A stretch of 31,907 nt of DNA from an uncultured Clostridium sp. Its GTDB lineage: Bacteria; Bacillota; Clostridia; Peptostreptococcales; Peptostreptococcaceae. The position numbers and the translations under genes were made by a program. Below, one piece after another: positions 18,024-25,134 of this stretch. The DNA lies in assembly GCA_900557165.1 (NCBI GenBank), contig USRS01000016.1, forward strand, positions 1 through 31,907, written 5' to 3'. Each line of letters begins with the position of its first letter. Within the stretch, counting starts at the first letter, position 1. The notes below the pieces were generated by a model. The model had not been told where the DNA came from. It searched no databases and saw only the letters and a program-made list of their open reading frames with translations.

Positions 18024-18632
18024 TTAAGCTTTTTCTTTACTACATTTTTTCTTTACTACTAAATTAAATAGTGCCATTAAGAATCCTAATGTTAAAAATG
18101 CACCTGGAGGTAATATAAATAATAAAGCTGGTTGATAAGAAGCACCAAATAAGCTTACTCCAAATATTGAACCTGCTCCTAATAACTCTCTAATTGCTCC
18201 TATAATCGTAAGAGCCATTGTAAATCCAAGACCCATACCTATACCATCTACTGTAGATGCTGCTGGACCATTTTTAGATGCAAAACTTTCTGCACGAGCA
18301 AGTATTATACAGTTAACAACTATTAATGGTATATATAATCCAAGTGCTGAATCTAATGAAGGTACATATGCTTTTAGTAACATTTGTACTATAGTAACAA
18401 ATGTTGCTATTACTACTATAAATGCCGGTATTCTTATTTTATCTGGTATTACTTTTCTAAGTAATGAAATAGCTAAGTTTGAACATGCTAGAACTACTGC
18501 TGTTGAAAGTCCCATACCAATACCATTTATGGCTGAACTTGTTACAGCTAAAGTTGGACACATTCCTATAACTTGAACAAAAGTTGGGTTATCATCAATA
18601 ATACCATTTTTTAATACTTTCCCTAAACTCAT
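18024..18632 (-). CDS. rnfE: RnfE, membrane subunit of the Rnf complex
   Basis: A 202-aa paralogue of RnfA with opposite topology. Its motifs are NPTFVQVIGMCPTLAVTSSAINGIGMGLS and PLIVVNCIILARAESFASKNGP, the latter typical of RnfE/NqrD. About six transmembrane helices are visible, and the C terminus is short and basic (VVKKKCSKEKA). The operon position between rnfG and rnfA is canonical. Confidence 0.96.
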   Translation of the reverse strand: MSLGKVLKNGIIDDNPTFVQVIGMCPTLAVTSSAINGIGMGLSTAVVLACSNLAISLLRKVIPDKIRIPAFIVVIATFVTIVQMLLKAYVPSLDSALGLYIPLIVVNCIILARAESFASKNGPAASTVDGIGMGLGFTMALTIIGAIRELLGAGSIFGVSLFGASYQPALLFILPPGAFLTLGFLMALFNLVVKKKCSKEKA

Positions 18633-18648
18633 ACTATTGTCCCCCTAT

Positions 18649-19224
18649 CTATTTACTAATGCTATCATATACTTCTACTGCTGCATTTACCCCACTTGTT
18701 ACAGCTTTAGATGTAATGGTAGCCCCTGATATTGCTTGTATTTCAGTTTCTCCTGCAGTCCCACTTTTAACAACACTAAGTTCTGTTGCTGGTTTATCTT
18801 TATATTGACCATAGAAAGCTTCTTCCTTTGATCTAGCTCCAAGTCCTGGTGTTTCTGACATCTCTCCTATGTTAACTCCAGAAATAACTGCATTGTCTCC
18901 ATCTTTTTTTATACCTACCATAAGTTCTATTTCTCCACCGTATCCTTTTGGAAGAACTTTTATAGTATATCCAGCCACATCTGATCCATTTAATCCTTCA
19001 TATACTTCTACAACTTCTACATCAGAAGTAGCTTTGTATTTACTAGAATCTAATAGTTTAAATTCTTTAGCATCTGATAATACAGCCTGTCTAGCTTCAT
19101 TACTTGCTTGTTCACTTCTTTTTGCTATTAATGGAGATGTTATTTCATTTGTCCCAGCCAAAAGTCCTGCTGAAACTGCACAAATAACAAATAAGTTTAA
19201 TCCTAGTTTTAGTATACTATTCAC
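18649..19224 (-). CDS. rnfG: RnfG, FMN-binding subunit of the Rnf complex
   Basis: A subunit of about 191 aa with one N-terminal transmembrane helix and an external FMN-binding domain. The ISGATITSKAV motif near the C terminus carries the threonine that receives covalent FMN in this family. The open frame extends upstream to an ATG at 19260, which would overlap rnfD by 44 bp. The GTG at 19224 has GGGGAGG at 9-nt spacing, overlaps rnfD by only 8 bp, and is taken as the true start. Confidence 0.94.
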   Translation of the reverse strand: MNSILKLGLNLFVICAVSAGLLAGTNEITSPLIAKRSEQASNEARQAVLSDAKEFKLLDSSKYKATSDVEVVEVYEGLNGSDVAGYTIKVLPKGYGGEIELMVGIKKDGDNAVISGVNIGEMSETPGLGARSKEEAFYGQYKDKPATELSVVKSGTAGETEIQAISGATITSKAVTSGVNAAVEVYDSISK

Positions 19225-20203
19225 TCTTAGACACCTCCCCAAATACTCTGTTATTAACAAATTTATCTATTAAAGGAGTTGCAACATTTGCTAGTAGTAT
19301 TGAATATGAGCAACCTTCTGGATATCCTCCATATAATCTTATTACTGTTGCTATTACACCTGCTAGTATTGCATATATAATTTGTCCTTTTTTAGTCATA
19401 GGTGATGTTGTGTAATCAGTTAACATAAAGAATCCACCAAGCATTACACCACCTGCTAGTATTTGAAACATAGCAAACTCTATATTAAAGCCTCCTAATA
19501 AGAAACTTAATATAAATATTGTTGCCAAATAACAAAGTGGCATAATATATGAAATTATTCCTTTATAAATTAAATATAAACCACCTAAAAGTATTAAAAT
19601 TGCACATGTTTCACCTACACATCCACCTATATTACCAAGAGCCATATCCATTAAAGATACTCCACTTTCTTTAAGTGGTGCTAGTCCTGCTGCTCCTGAT
19701 TTTAAAAAACTAAGTGGTGTTGCAGTTGATACTGCATCTAAACTTCCACTACTTACCCAGTTTACTCCTGTTTTTGTCCAAGCAGTCATCGCTACTGGAA
19801 ATGATGCTAATAAAAATGCTCTACCTGCAAGAGCTGGATTGACAAAGTTATTACCAAGTCCACCAAATAACATTTTTACAACTATAATTGCAAATACGCC
19901 ACCAAGTATACACATCCACCATGGAAGTGATGCTGGTACGTTAAATGCAAGTAATAATCCAGTTACTATTGCAGAGCAATCTCCTATAGTACTTTTTTGT
20001 TTAGTTAATTTTTGGTATAAAAATTCTGACCCAACTGTACCTAGTATACAAAAGAACATTACAAATAATGCACTAATTCTAAAATAATATACTGCTGCAA
20101 TAGCTACTGGCACAAGGGCAAGTATTACTTGTTTCATTATATAAGACGTATCTTCATTGCTTCTAATATGAGGTGATGATGATACAATAAACTTGTTTTC
20201 CAT
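19217..20203 (-). CDS. rnfD: RnfD, FMN-carrying membrane subunit of the Rnf complex
   Basis: A 328-aa protein with about ten transmembrane helices, homologous to NqrB. The segment SLDAVSTATPLSFLKSG corresponds to the site where FMN is attached to a threonine in this family. Other hallmarks are NPALAGRAFLLASFP and GGVMLGGFFMLTDYTTSPMT. It starts with ATG after AGGGGGAAATA, 25 bp behind rnfC, and overlaps rnfG. Confidence 0.96.
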   Translation of the reverse strand: MENKFIVSSSPHIRSNEDTSYIMKQVILALVPVAIAAVYYFRISALFVMFFCILGTVGSEFLYQKLTKQKSTIGDCSAIVTGLLLAFNVPASLPWWMCILGGVFAIIVVKMLFGGLGNNFVNPALAGRAFLLASFPVAMTAWTKTGVNWVSSGSLDAVSTATPLSFLKSGAAGLAPLKESGVSLMDMALGNIGGCVGETCAILILLGGLYLIYKGIISYIMPLCYLATIFILSFLLGGFNIEFAMFQILAGGVMLGGFFMLTDYTTSPMTKKGQIIYAILAGVIATVIRLYGGYPEGCSYSILLANVATPLIDKFVNNRVFGEVSKSE

Positions 20204-20228
20204 ATTATTTCCCCCTAACTAATATTGG

Positions 20229-21605
20229 TTAACCATTGCTTTTTGCTATTTCTTTTTCTTTAGCTTCCTTAGCCTTTTGTTGTTCTCTTCTTCTCATTGC
20301 TTGAATTTGTCTTTTAGCGTTTCTAATAGATTCTACTAGTGGTCTTCTTGCTGGACATATAAATGAACAAGATCCACATTCTATACAATCAAGAGCCCTA
20401 TGTTGTGCTGCTTTATTAAAATCTCCCTTTAGAGAAAATGCACTTATATATAAAGGTTGTAAAAATGCTGGACATACTTGTGTACATCTACCACATCTCA
20501 AACAATTACTAAACTGAGGAAGTCTTGCTTCTTCATCAGATATACATAGTATTCCTGAAGACCCTTTATTAGTAACTATATTAGTTGTATATTGAGTCAT
20601 ACCCATCATAGGTCCACCCATTATAAACTTACCTACTTTTACATCTTCTTTGAATCCGCCACATTGTTCTATTATTTCAGAAACTACTGTACCTACTTTT
20701 GTTATTAAGTTTGCAGGTTCTTTTATACAGCTACCTGTTACAGTTGTGATTCTTTCTATTAACGGTAGTCCTGTTTTAATAGTTTTAGCTATCTGTGCTG
20801 CTGTACCTACATTATCAACTACAGCCCCTGCTGCTGCTGGAAGTGCACCTGATGGAACTTCTCTTCCTGTACATGCATAAATCAATTGTTTTTCTGCCCC
20901 TTGTGGGTATTTTACTTGAAGTCCTACGACTTCAACTTCTGAATAGTCTTTAGCTGCATTTGTTATAGCTTCTATAGCATCCGGTTTATTCATTTCGATG
21001 GCAATATAACCTTTATGAACATTTAATGCTTTCATTATTACCCTAATTCCAAATACTACATCTTCTGGATATTCAACCATGAGTCTGTGGTCAGCTGTAA
21101 GGTATGGTTCACATTCTGCTCCATTTAAAATTACCACATCTATATTTGTATCTGGTGGTGGTGATAATTTTACATGAGTTGGGAATGTTGCTCCACCCAT
21201 TCCAACTATCCCAGCTTCTTGTATAAATTTTATGATATCTTTAGCGTCTAATGTTTCTAAATCCCCTTTTGGTACAACACTTTCATCTAATTCTTCTTTA
21301 AAATCATTTTCAATAACAACACAAAGTCCCCTTCCCCCTGGAATTTCATGTTGTTCTATAGCAATAACTTTACCTGAAACAGATGAATGTATATAAGTCG
21401 ATACAAATCCTTGAGGTTCTCCAATTTTTTGTCCTTTTTTTACTTCATCTCCTACTTCAACTATTGGTTTTGCTGGTGCACCAATATGTTGTTGTAGAGG
21501 TATATAAACTACTTTTGGTGCCTCTGCTTTTCTTAAAGCTATTTGATTTGTATACTCTTTATTATATGGAGGATGTATTCCTCCTTTAAATGTTAAGAGC
21601 TTCAT
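20229..21605 (-). CDS. rnfC: RnfC, NADH-binding subunit of the Rnf complex
   Basis: A 458-aa RnfC starting MKLLTFKGGIHPPYNKEYT. Its features are the lipoyl-like barrel segment (about 40-90, VEVGDEVKKGQKIGEPQGFV), the flavin/NAD-binding core with GIVGMGGATFPTHVKL and ILNGAECEPYLTADHRLM, and two ferredoxin motifs CLRCGRCTQVCP and CIECGSCSFICP. The last 40 residues are a basic/acidic helix. It is the soluble module that exchanges electrons with NAD. It is the first gene of the operon, and GGGGAGG precedes its ATG. Confidence 0.96.
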   Translation of the reverse strand: MKLLTFKGGIHPPYNKEYTNQIALRKAEAPKVVYIPLQQHIGAPAKPIVEVGDEVKKGQKIGEPQGFVSTYIHSSVSGKVIAIEQHEIPGGRGLCVVIENDFKEELDESVVPKGDLETLDAKDIIKFIQEAGIVGMGGATFPTHVKLSPPPDTNIDVVILNGAECEPYLTADHRLMVEYPEDVVFGIRVIMKALNVHKGYIAIEMNKPDAIEAITNAAKDYSEVEVVGLQVKYPQGAEKQLIYACTGREVPSGALPAAAGAVVDNVGTAAQIAKTIKTGLPLIERITTVTGSCIKEPANLITKVGTVVSEIIEQCGGFKEDVKVGKFIMGGPMMGMTQYTTNIVTNKGSSGILCISDEEARLPQFSNCLRCGRCTQVCPAFLQPLYISAFSLKGDFNKAAQHRALDCIECGSCSFICPARRPLVESIRNAKRQIQAMRRREQQKAKEAKEKEIAKSNG

Positions 21606-21646
21606 TTTACTACCTCCCCAAAATGTTTTTACTTTATATGCTATTA

Positions 21647-21652
21647 ATTATA
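21647..21652 (-). promoter_or_regulatory. Possible -10 box of the rnf operon
   Basis: TATAAT on the minus strand about 40 bp before the rnfC start. No convincing -35 hexamer lies at 16-18 bp. Two TTAACA repeats (TGTTAA on the plus strand, near 21675 and 21684) lie just upstream and could be regulator half-sites, but they are in direct, not inverted, orientation. Confidence 0.4.
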
Positions 21653-21805
21653 GTATAGCTATAAAATTCTTAAATGTTAATAATTGTTAAAAAAATATCC
21701 TAATTTTGTAATTTATTACCTTAATTTTAAACTATGATTAACATATTAATTAAAAAAATTAAGATTTCATAAAAGTTTCTTTATATGCAAAAATTATATT
21801 TTACA

Positions 21806-21839
21806 ATAAAAGAAGGTTGTTTTAACAACCTTCTTTTAT
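21806..21839 (-). terminator. Terminator of the SPOR-like gene
   Basis: A perfect 16-bp inverted repeat (arms 21806-21821 and 21824-21839, core AGAAGGTTGTT), immediately after the stop codon at 21847. The 3' run on the minus strand is CTTTTAT, so it is a moderate-strength intrinsic terminator. Confidence 0.8.
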
Positions 21840-21846
21840 ATTATAT

Positions 21847-22767
21847 TTATTTCATTGACTGTACAAATACATAATATTGTTGTATTGAAGATAGTAACAA
21901 ACCTTGGCTAATATATCCCTTATTTTCATTTGCACTTTTTGATGAAATTAAAATATTATTTTGCGATTCATCTATGTAAGAAATTAAATTATTTTTAAAT
22001 TTATCCATTTTAGAGTAATTTATTTTTTCTGTATTTTTCTTCAAATTTTCTAAAATAGTCTTTCTACTTGTTAGAATCTCATTATAACTTTGCAAATCAC
22101 TTTTTGAGCTATCCCAATATTGACTTTCCTTTTGATAATTTTCAATTAAATCATTTAATCCATCAGCTATATCTTTCATGTAAGAATAGCTAGATGTGTA
22201 TTGTAAAGATAACATAGGTATTTCTATTTTAGTTAAAAAAGCATCAGAAAAATAATTTCTAGTTTTATCCAAGTTTGTTCTTACTTTTGTTTCATCAAAG
22301 GATGAGTAAGCTTGAATTTTTTCTGAATTATCAATACTCATACTTGATGAAGGAATTTTATTTTCATTCATAACTTCTTCTATCTTTTTAAGTTCACTTT
22401 CATTTTCTAAGGATGCAACTTGTATAGTATAGATAACCATTTCATTTACACTTACAACTTTAGTACTTTCCTCTTCATCTTTTTTATCTTTATTATCATT
22501 TTCTATTTCTTTTAGCTGTGATTCAATATTAGATGAAGTAATTACATTACTTTTATCAAATATATTTTTTAATCCGCCCCATATAGATGCCTTTCTTATG
22601 GAACTTACCATATTAATATTTCCTAACTTGTCCATAAAATTTTTATCTTTAAGATTTATATATGTGTAAGTTCCTATTATTGCTAAACATAATACAACTG
22701 TAACTACTCTCGTTCCATTAAATTTTTTTCTCTTATTGAAATTTCTGTAAAATTTTCTTTTGCTCAT
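21847..22767 (-). CDS. Membrane-anchored SPOR-like domain protein
   Basis: A 306-aa protein with a very basic N terminus (MSKRKFYRNFNKRKKF), a single transmembrane helix (about 21-37) and an acidic linker (about 82-104). Residues 111-180 resemble a SPOR domain: VIYTIQVASLENESELKKIE, then IQAYSSFDETK. SPOR domains bind denuded glycan at septa and in sporulation walls. The remaining ~125 residues are predicted helical and I do not recognise them. The gene stands alone, with terminators on both sides and GGAGGGGG before the ATG. A possible promoter, TTGATT-17-TTAAAT, lies upstream. A role at the division or spore cortex is inference from the domain only. Confidence 0.7.
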   Translation of the reverse strand: MSKRKFYRNFNKRKKFNGTRVVTVVLCLAIIGTYTYINLKDKNFMDKLGNINMVSSIRKASIWGGLKNIFDKSNVITSSNIESQLKEIENDNKDKKDEEESTKVVSVNEMVIYTIQVASLENESELKKIEEVMNENKIPSSSMSIDNSEKIQAYSSFDETKVRTNLDKTRNYFSDAFLTKIEIPMLSLQYTSSYSYMKDIADGLNDLIENYQKESQYWDSSKSDLQSYNEILTSRKTILENLKKNTEKINYSKMDKFKNNLISYIDESQNNILISSKSANENKGYISQGLLLSSIQQYYVFVQSMK

Positions 22768-22842
22768 AAGTTGTCCCCCTCCTAAATAGTTTTTAATAAT
22801 ATATATTTAAGATATGTACAATTTATGAATCAAATTATTTAT

Positions 22843-22881
22843 AAAAAAATGAAATCAGATAACATGTCTAATTTCATTTTT
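22843..22881 (-). terminator. Terminator of the glyoxalase-family gene
   Basis: On the minus strand AAAAATGAAAT and TGATTTCATTTTTTT form a stem (one internal mismatch, loop containing ACATGT) and end in seven T. It lies between the SPOR-like gene and the glyoxalase-family gene. The 56 bp between it and the stop codon hold a second small hairpin (22889-22910). Confidence 0.75.
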
Positions 22882-22937
22882 ATCATTTTATTGTTTATCA
22901 TTTAACAATATTTTCATATTATTCTATTTTAGAAAGC

Positions 22938-23309
22938 TTATTTTTTCTTTGGTAAAATTTCTATCCAGTAATTATCTGGATCAGCTATGAAGTATATACC
23001 CATAGATTTATTTTCAAAGCATATGCATCCCATCTCTTTATGCAATTCATAAGCTTTATCAAAATCTTCAACTTCTAGAGCTAAGTGGAATTCATTATCT
23101 CCTAAGTTATAAGGTCTATCCCAATCTCTTAACCAAGTTAATTCTAATTGATGAGTAGTTTTTCCATCTCCCAAATATACTAAAGTAAAGCTTCCATCTT
23201 CTGCTTCCATACGTCTAACTTCTTCCAGACCTAATGCTTTTTTATAGAATTCTAAACTTTTTTCTAAATTAAGTACATTAAAATTATTATGGCAAAATGT
23301 AAATTTCAT
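22938..23309 (-). CDS. gloA: Lactoylglutathione lyase-like VOC superfamily protein
   Basis: A 123-aa single-domain VOC (glyoxalase I fold) protein. The two beta-alpha-beta-beta-beta modules start FCHNNFNVLNLEKSLEFYKKALGL and EFHLALEVEDFDKAYELHKE. It has the candidate metal ligands H7, a Glu or His in QLELTW/EFHLAL, and E119 in DNYWIEILPK. It resembles bacterial GloA more than other VOC enzymes. Clostridia generally lack glutathione, so the actual thiol partner or substrate is unknown. It is monocistronic, with a promoter at 23339-23367 and a terminator at 22843-22881. GGAGG precedes the ATG. Confidence 0.85.
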   Translation of the reverse strand: MKFTFCHNNFNVLNLEKSLEFYKKALGLEEVRRMEAEDGSFTLVYLGDGKTTHQLELTWLRDWDRPYNLGDNEFHLALEVEDFDKAYELHKEMGCICFENKSMGIYFIADPDNYWIEILPKKK

Positions 23310-23338
23310 ATATTTTCCTCCTACTATGTCTAATATTT

Positions 23339-23367
23339 ATTATGTTTTATAATTAAATTATTGTACA
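23339..23367 (-). promoter_or_regulatory. Promoter of the glyoxalase-family gene
   Basis: Minus strand TGTACA (23362-23367), 17-bp spacer, CATAAT (23339-23344), ending about 30 bp before the start codon. The match is reasonable but not strong. Confidence 0.45.
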
Positions 23368-23386
23368 TCTCCATATCATTTTATTA

Positions 23387-24133
23387 TTATATTCTTATTT
23401 TTGCAATAATTGGATAATGATCAGACATTTTTTTTATTATAACTCTATAATCTATCGGCTTTATATTAGGCGATGTAAAAATATAGTCTATTCTTTCTAT
23501 ACCCAAAGAATATGTTAAAGTATTAGATTTATCTAGCTCTTTAGCAATATCTATACTTTTATTATTTAATGTTATATTTTCACTATTAAAATCTCCTGCT
23601 ATAATATAAGTTTCATTTCCTAACCCATCTATAAATTCTTGCAATTCTTTTAGTTGTATTTTTTGTTCCTTTTTGTCTGTTCCTAAATGAACATTAATTA
23701 TATTTACTCTTTTACCTCTAACATCAATTACCGTATGTAGTAATCCTCTTTGTTCTCTAGAACTACTTAAATAAATATGATTTTGTCTTATTATTTTATA
23801 TTTTGAATATGTAACTAATCCATAATTTGAATTAAGATTTACTACATTTGCGCCAAAATGAGAATTCATTCCCAACTCTTCCTTCAAACTACTAACTTGA
23901 AACCCTACCTTTGATGATTCATTTACTTCCTGTAAACAAATGATGTCTGCATCACAATTTTTCAAAAATTCAATAATGTCAAAAAGTGTTGGAAACATAT
24001 CTTTGTCAACACCACTATGTATGTTATAGCTTACTATTTTAATATCATCTCCAAAATTTTCTTCATTTATATTAGTATTACATATTAATATTGTTGAAAT
24101 TATAATTAATAACAGTAGAAATATTTTTTTCAA
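23387..24133 (-). CDS. Exported endonuclease/exonuclease/phosphatase (EEP) family protein
   Basis: A 248-aa protein with a signal-anchor or signal peptide (residues 1-18, MKKIFLLLLIIISTILIC) and then a complete EEP domain. Its catalytic motifs are IVSYNIHSG (N37), DIICLQEVN (E69), NVHLGTDKKEQ, IIAGDFNSE, RIDYIFTSP and SDHYPIIAKI at the C terminus. Such metal-dependent phosphohydrolases act on DNA, RNA, phospholipids or inositol phosphates; the substrate cannot be told. C18 in ILIC is not a standard lipobox. The only in-frame start is TTG (24131-24133), 16 nt from AAAGGAG, with a three-codon ATG frame in between. No terminator is seen before the glyoxalase-family promoter. Confidence 0.85.
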   Translation of the reverse strand: MKKIFLLLLIIISTILICNTNINEENFGDDIKIVSYNIHSGVDKDMFPTLFDIIEFLKNCDADIICLQEVNESSKVGFQVSSLKEELGMNSHFGANVVNLNSNYGLVTYSKYKIIRQNHIYLSSSREQRGLLHTVIDVRGKRVNIINVHLGTDKKEQKIQLKELQEFIDGLGNETYIIAGDFNSENITLNNKSIDIAKELDKSNTLTYSLGIERIDYIFTSPNIKPIDYRVIIKKMSDHYPIIAKIRI

Positions 24134-24187
24134 GTTAATTTTTCATCAACTCCTTTGACACTCCTTATTATATGTTATTATAAAAAA

Positions 24188-24268
24188 TCCACTTCGCTTA
24201 AGCCACTGCGTGGGCGCTACCCTTCATGTCGCCAACGACTTCGTCCGTTGCTCCATTAAGCAGTTGGA
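24188..24268. repeat. GC-rich structured intergenic element (candidate dispersed palindromic repeat)
   Basis: 81 bp with 45 G/C (about 56%) in a region of roughly 25% GC. The ends are imperfect inverted repeats: TCCACTTCGCTTAAG at the left against CATTAAGCAGTTGGA at the right. Inside is the hairpin CAACGAC-TTC-GTCCGTTG with one bulged base, and a G/C-rich segment GCGTGGGCGC. All frames are short or stopped, so it is not a gene. Composition and architecture suggest a mobile palindromic element or structured RNA; the class is unknown. Confidence 0.55.
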
Positions 24269-24308
24269 ATTTATATTTTATCCACAAAACAGATAAAATA
24301 TAAATTCC
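24266..24308. other. Perfect 17-bp hairpin joined to the GC-rich element
   Basis: GGAATTTATATTTTATC (24266-24282) and its exact reverse complement (24292-24308) enclose a 9-nt loop, CACAAAACA. The left arm overlaps the last bases of the GC-rich block. It can also pair, less perfectly, with the flank left of that block (TATAAAAAATCCA near 24180-24191), so two alternative folds exist. No T-run follows on either strand, so a simple terminator is unlikely. Confidence 0.7.
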
Positions 24309-24317
24309 TTACAATTA

Positions 24318-24345
24318 AAAAATTAAAGACGCTAAGAGCGCCTTT
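24318..24345 (-). terminator. Terminator of the 204-aa protein gene
   Basis: On the minus strand AAAGGCGCT-CTT-AGCGTCTTT, a 9-bp stem with one G-U pair, is followed by AATTTTTTAA. It begins 4 bp after the stop codon. Confidence 0.85.
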
Positions 24346-24348
24346 AAC

Positions 24349-24963
24349 TTAATTATTTTTTTTAGCAACTTTCTCTTTAATAATATAGTTAATAACCTTT
24401 TTTCTTATATCCTCTGCACTATCTTCTTCCTTCACATTTATGTTAAGAAGTTTTGCTATAGACTTCATATCTTCTCTAGTCTTTGACTTATAACTTTCAA
24501 TTAAGTCTTTTTTAATTATTTCAGGCTCTAATACATACTCTTGGTCACTGCTACTTCTTTTATAAAAAACATATTTTTTAGAGTATTTACTTCTATTTGC
24601 ATAAATATGCTTTGATACTTTTTTTAATATTTGGCTATATGAATTTTTTGGATTTACATTTAAACCTAAATACTTTGCAAATTTTATTAATTCTCTCTTT
24701 GTTTTAAATAATTCTTGATTTCTAATCATTTTCCCTATTGAAACCATATTTTCTTGATATGATCCATTTTTTAATACTTTTAAATAAGTTCTATTAACTT
24801 TTGAATCATCGCTTATTTTTTTTATATAATTATTTATAACCTTATCTATATTTCCCTCAAAGTATTTTTGTGCACCTTTTTGAGATAGAAGATTACCTAA
24901 TTCTTTGTGGGCCATATCAAGTATCATATCTTTCAAATCATCTTTATAATATCTAGATTCCAT
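24349..24963 (-). CDS. Uncharacterised 204-aa protein with duplicated helical motif
   Basis: I do not recognise this family. The protein is soluble, basic and predicted nearly all-helical, with no signal peptide. Residues 88-120 and 162-194 are an internal duplication (T-x-x-x-L/M-x-x-F/I-AK-x-L-x-L/I-NV, then S-x-x-x-I-x-KKV) with 12 identities in 33. The pattern recalls small SAP/HeH-type helix-extended-loop-helix nucleic acid-binding motifs, which is inference. A 27-residue linker with SKYSKKYVFYKR lies between the copies. The gene is monocistronic with a strong GGGGGAGG ribosome-binding site and its own terminator. Confidence 0.75.
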   Translation of the reverse strand: MESRYYKDDLKDMILDMAHKELGNLLSQKGAQKYFEGNIDKVINNYIKKISDDSKVNRTYLKVLKNGSYQENMVSIGKMIRNQELFKTKRELIKFAKYLGLNVNPKNSYSQILKKVSKHIYANRSKYSKKYVFYKRSSSDQEYVLEPEIIKKDLIESYKSKTREDMKSIAKLLNINVKEEDSAEDIRKKVINYIIKEKVAKKNN

Positions 24964-25002
24964 GATACCTCCCCCTTGCTATTAACTTTTTCATCTTTAA
25001 TT

Positions 25003-25035
25003 ATTATATTCAGGTGAATTTAAATTGGTGAATTT
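25003..25035 (-). promoter_or_regulatory. Promoter region of the 204-aa protein gene with direct repeats
   Basis: TATAAT (minus strand, 25003-25008) lies about 40 bp upstream of the start. Upstream of it AAATTCACC occurs twice in direct orientation (25013-25021 and 25027-25035) with a 14-bp period. The second copy falls on the -35 position, where no consensus hexamer exists. This arrangement fits activator control. Confidence 0.4.
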
Positions 25036-25134
25036 GCTAAATATTTTCTATTTATGATTTACTTCATTATATGATTTTTATTGAAAATTATTAAATTCTT
25101 TTACATTAATGTATAAATTAATTTTATTTGGAAA

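Noticed and set aside
18869..19273. 134-codon plus-strand open frame opposite rnfG
   Set aside because: It lies wholly antisense to the conserved rnfG/rnfD genes, has no plausible SD, and its Ser/Pro/Thr-rich sequence is what the complement of this coding bias gives.
21670..21700. Possible Rex-type operator upstream of rnfC
   Set aside because: TGTTAA half-sites are present but in direct repeat. No TTGTTAA-n4-TTAACAA palindrome can be built, so redox control through Rex is not supported by this sequence.
22889..22910. Small TATTGTT/AACAATA hairpin near the glyoxalase-family stop
   Set aside because: Only 7 bp, AT-rich, no T-run; the longer hairpin at 22843-22881 explains termination better.
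24188..24268. The GC-rich block as a gene fragment, tRNA or CRISPR repeat
   Set aside because: Frames are short or stopped. No acceptor/T-arm pattern of a tRNA is present, and there is no second copy in the window, so neither a CRISPR array nor a coding remnant is supported.
24266..24308. The perfect 17-bp hairpin as a standard terminator
   Set aside because: Neither strand has a T-run after the stem, and the adjacent gene already has a proper terminator at 24318-24345.
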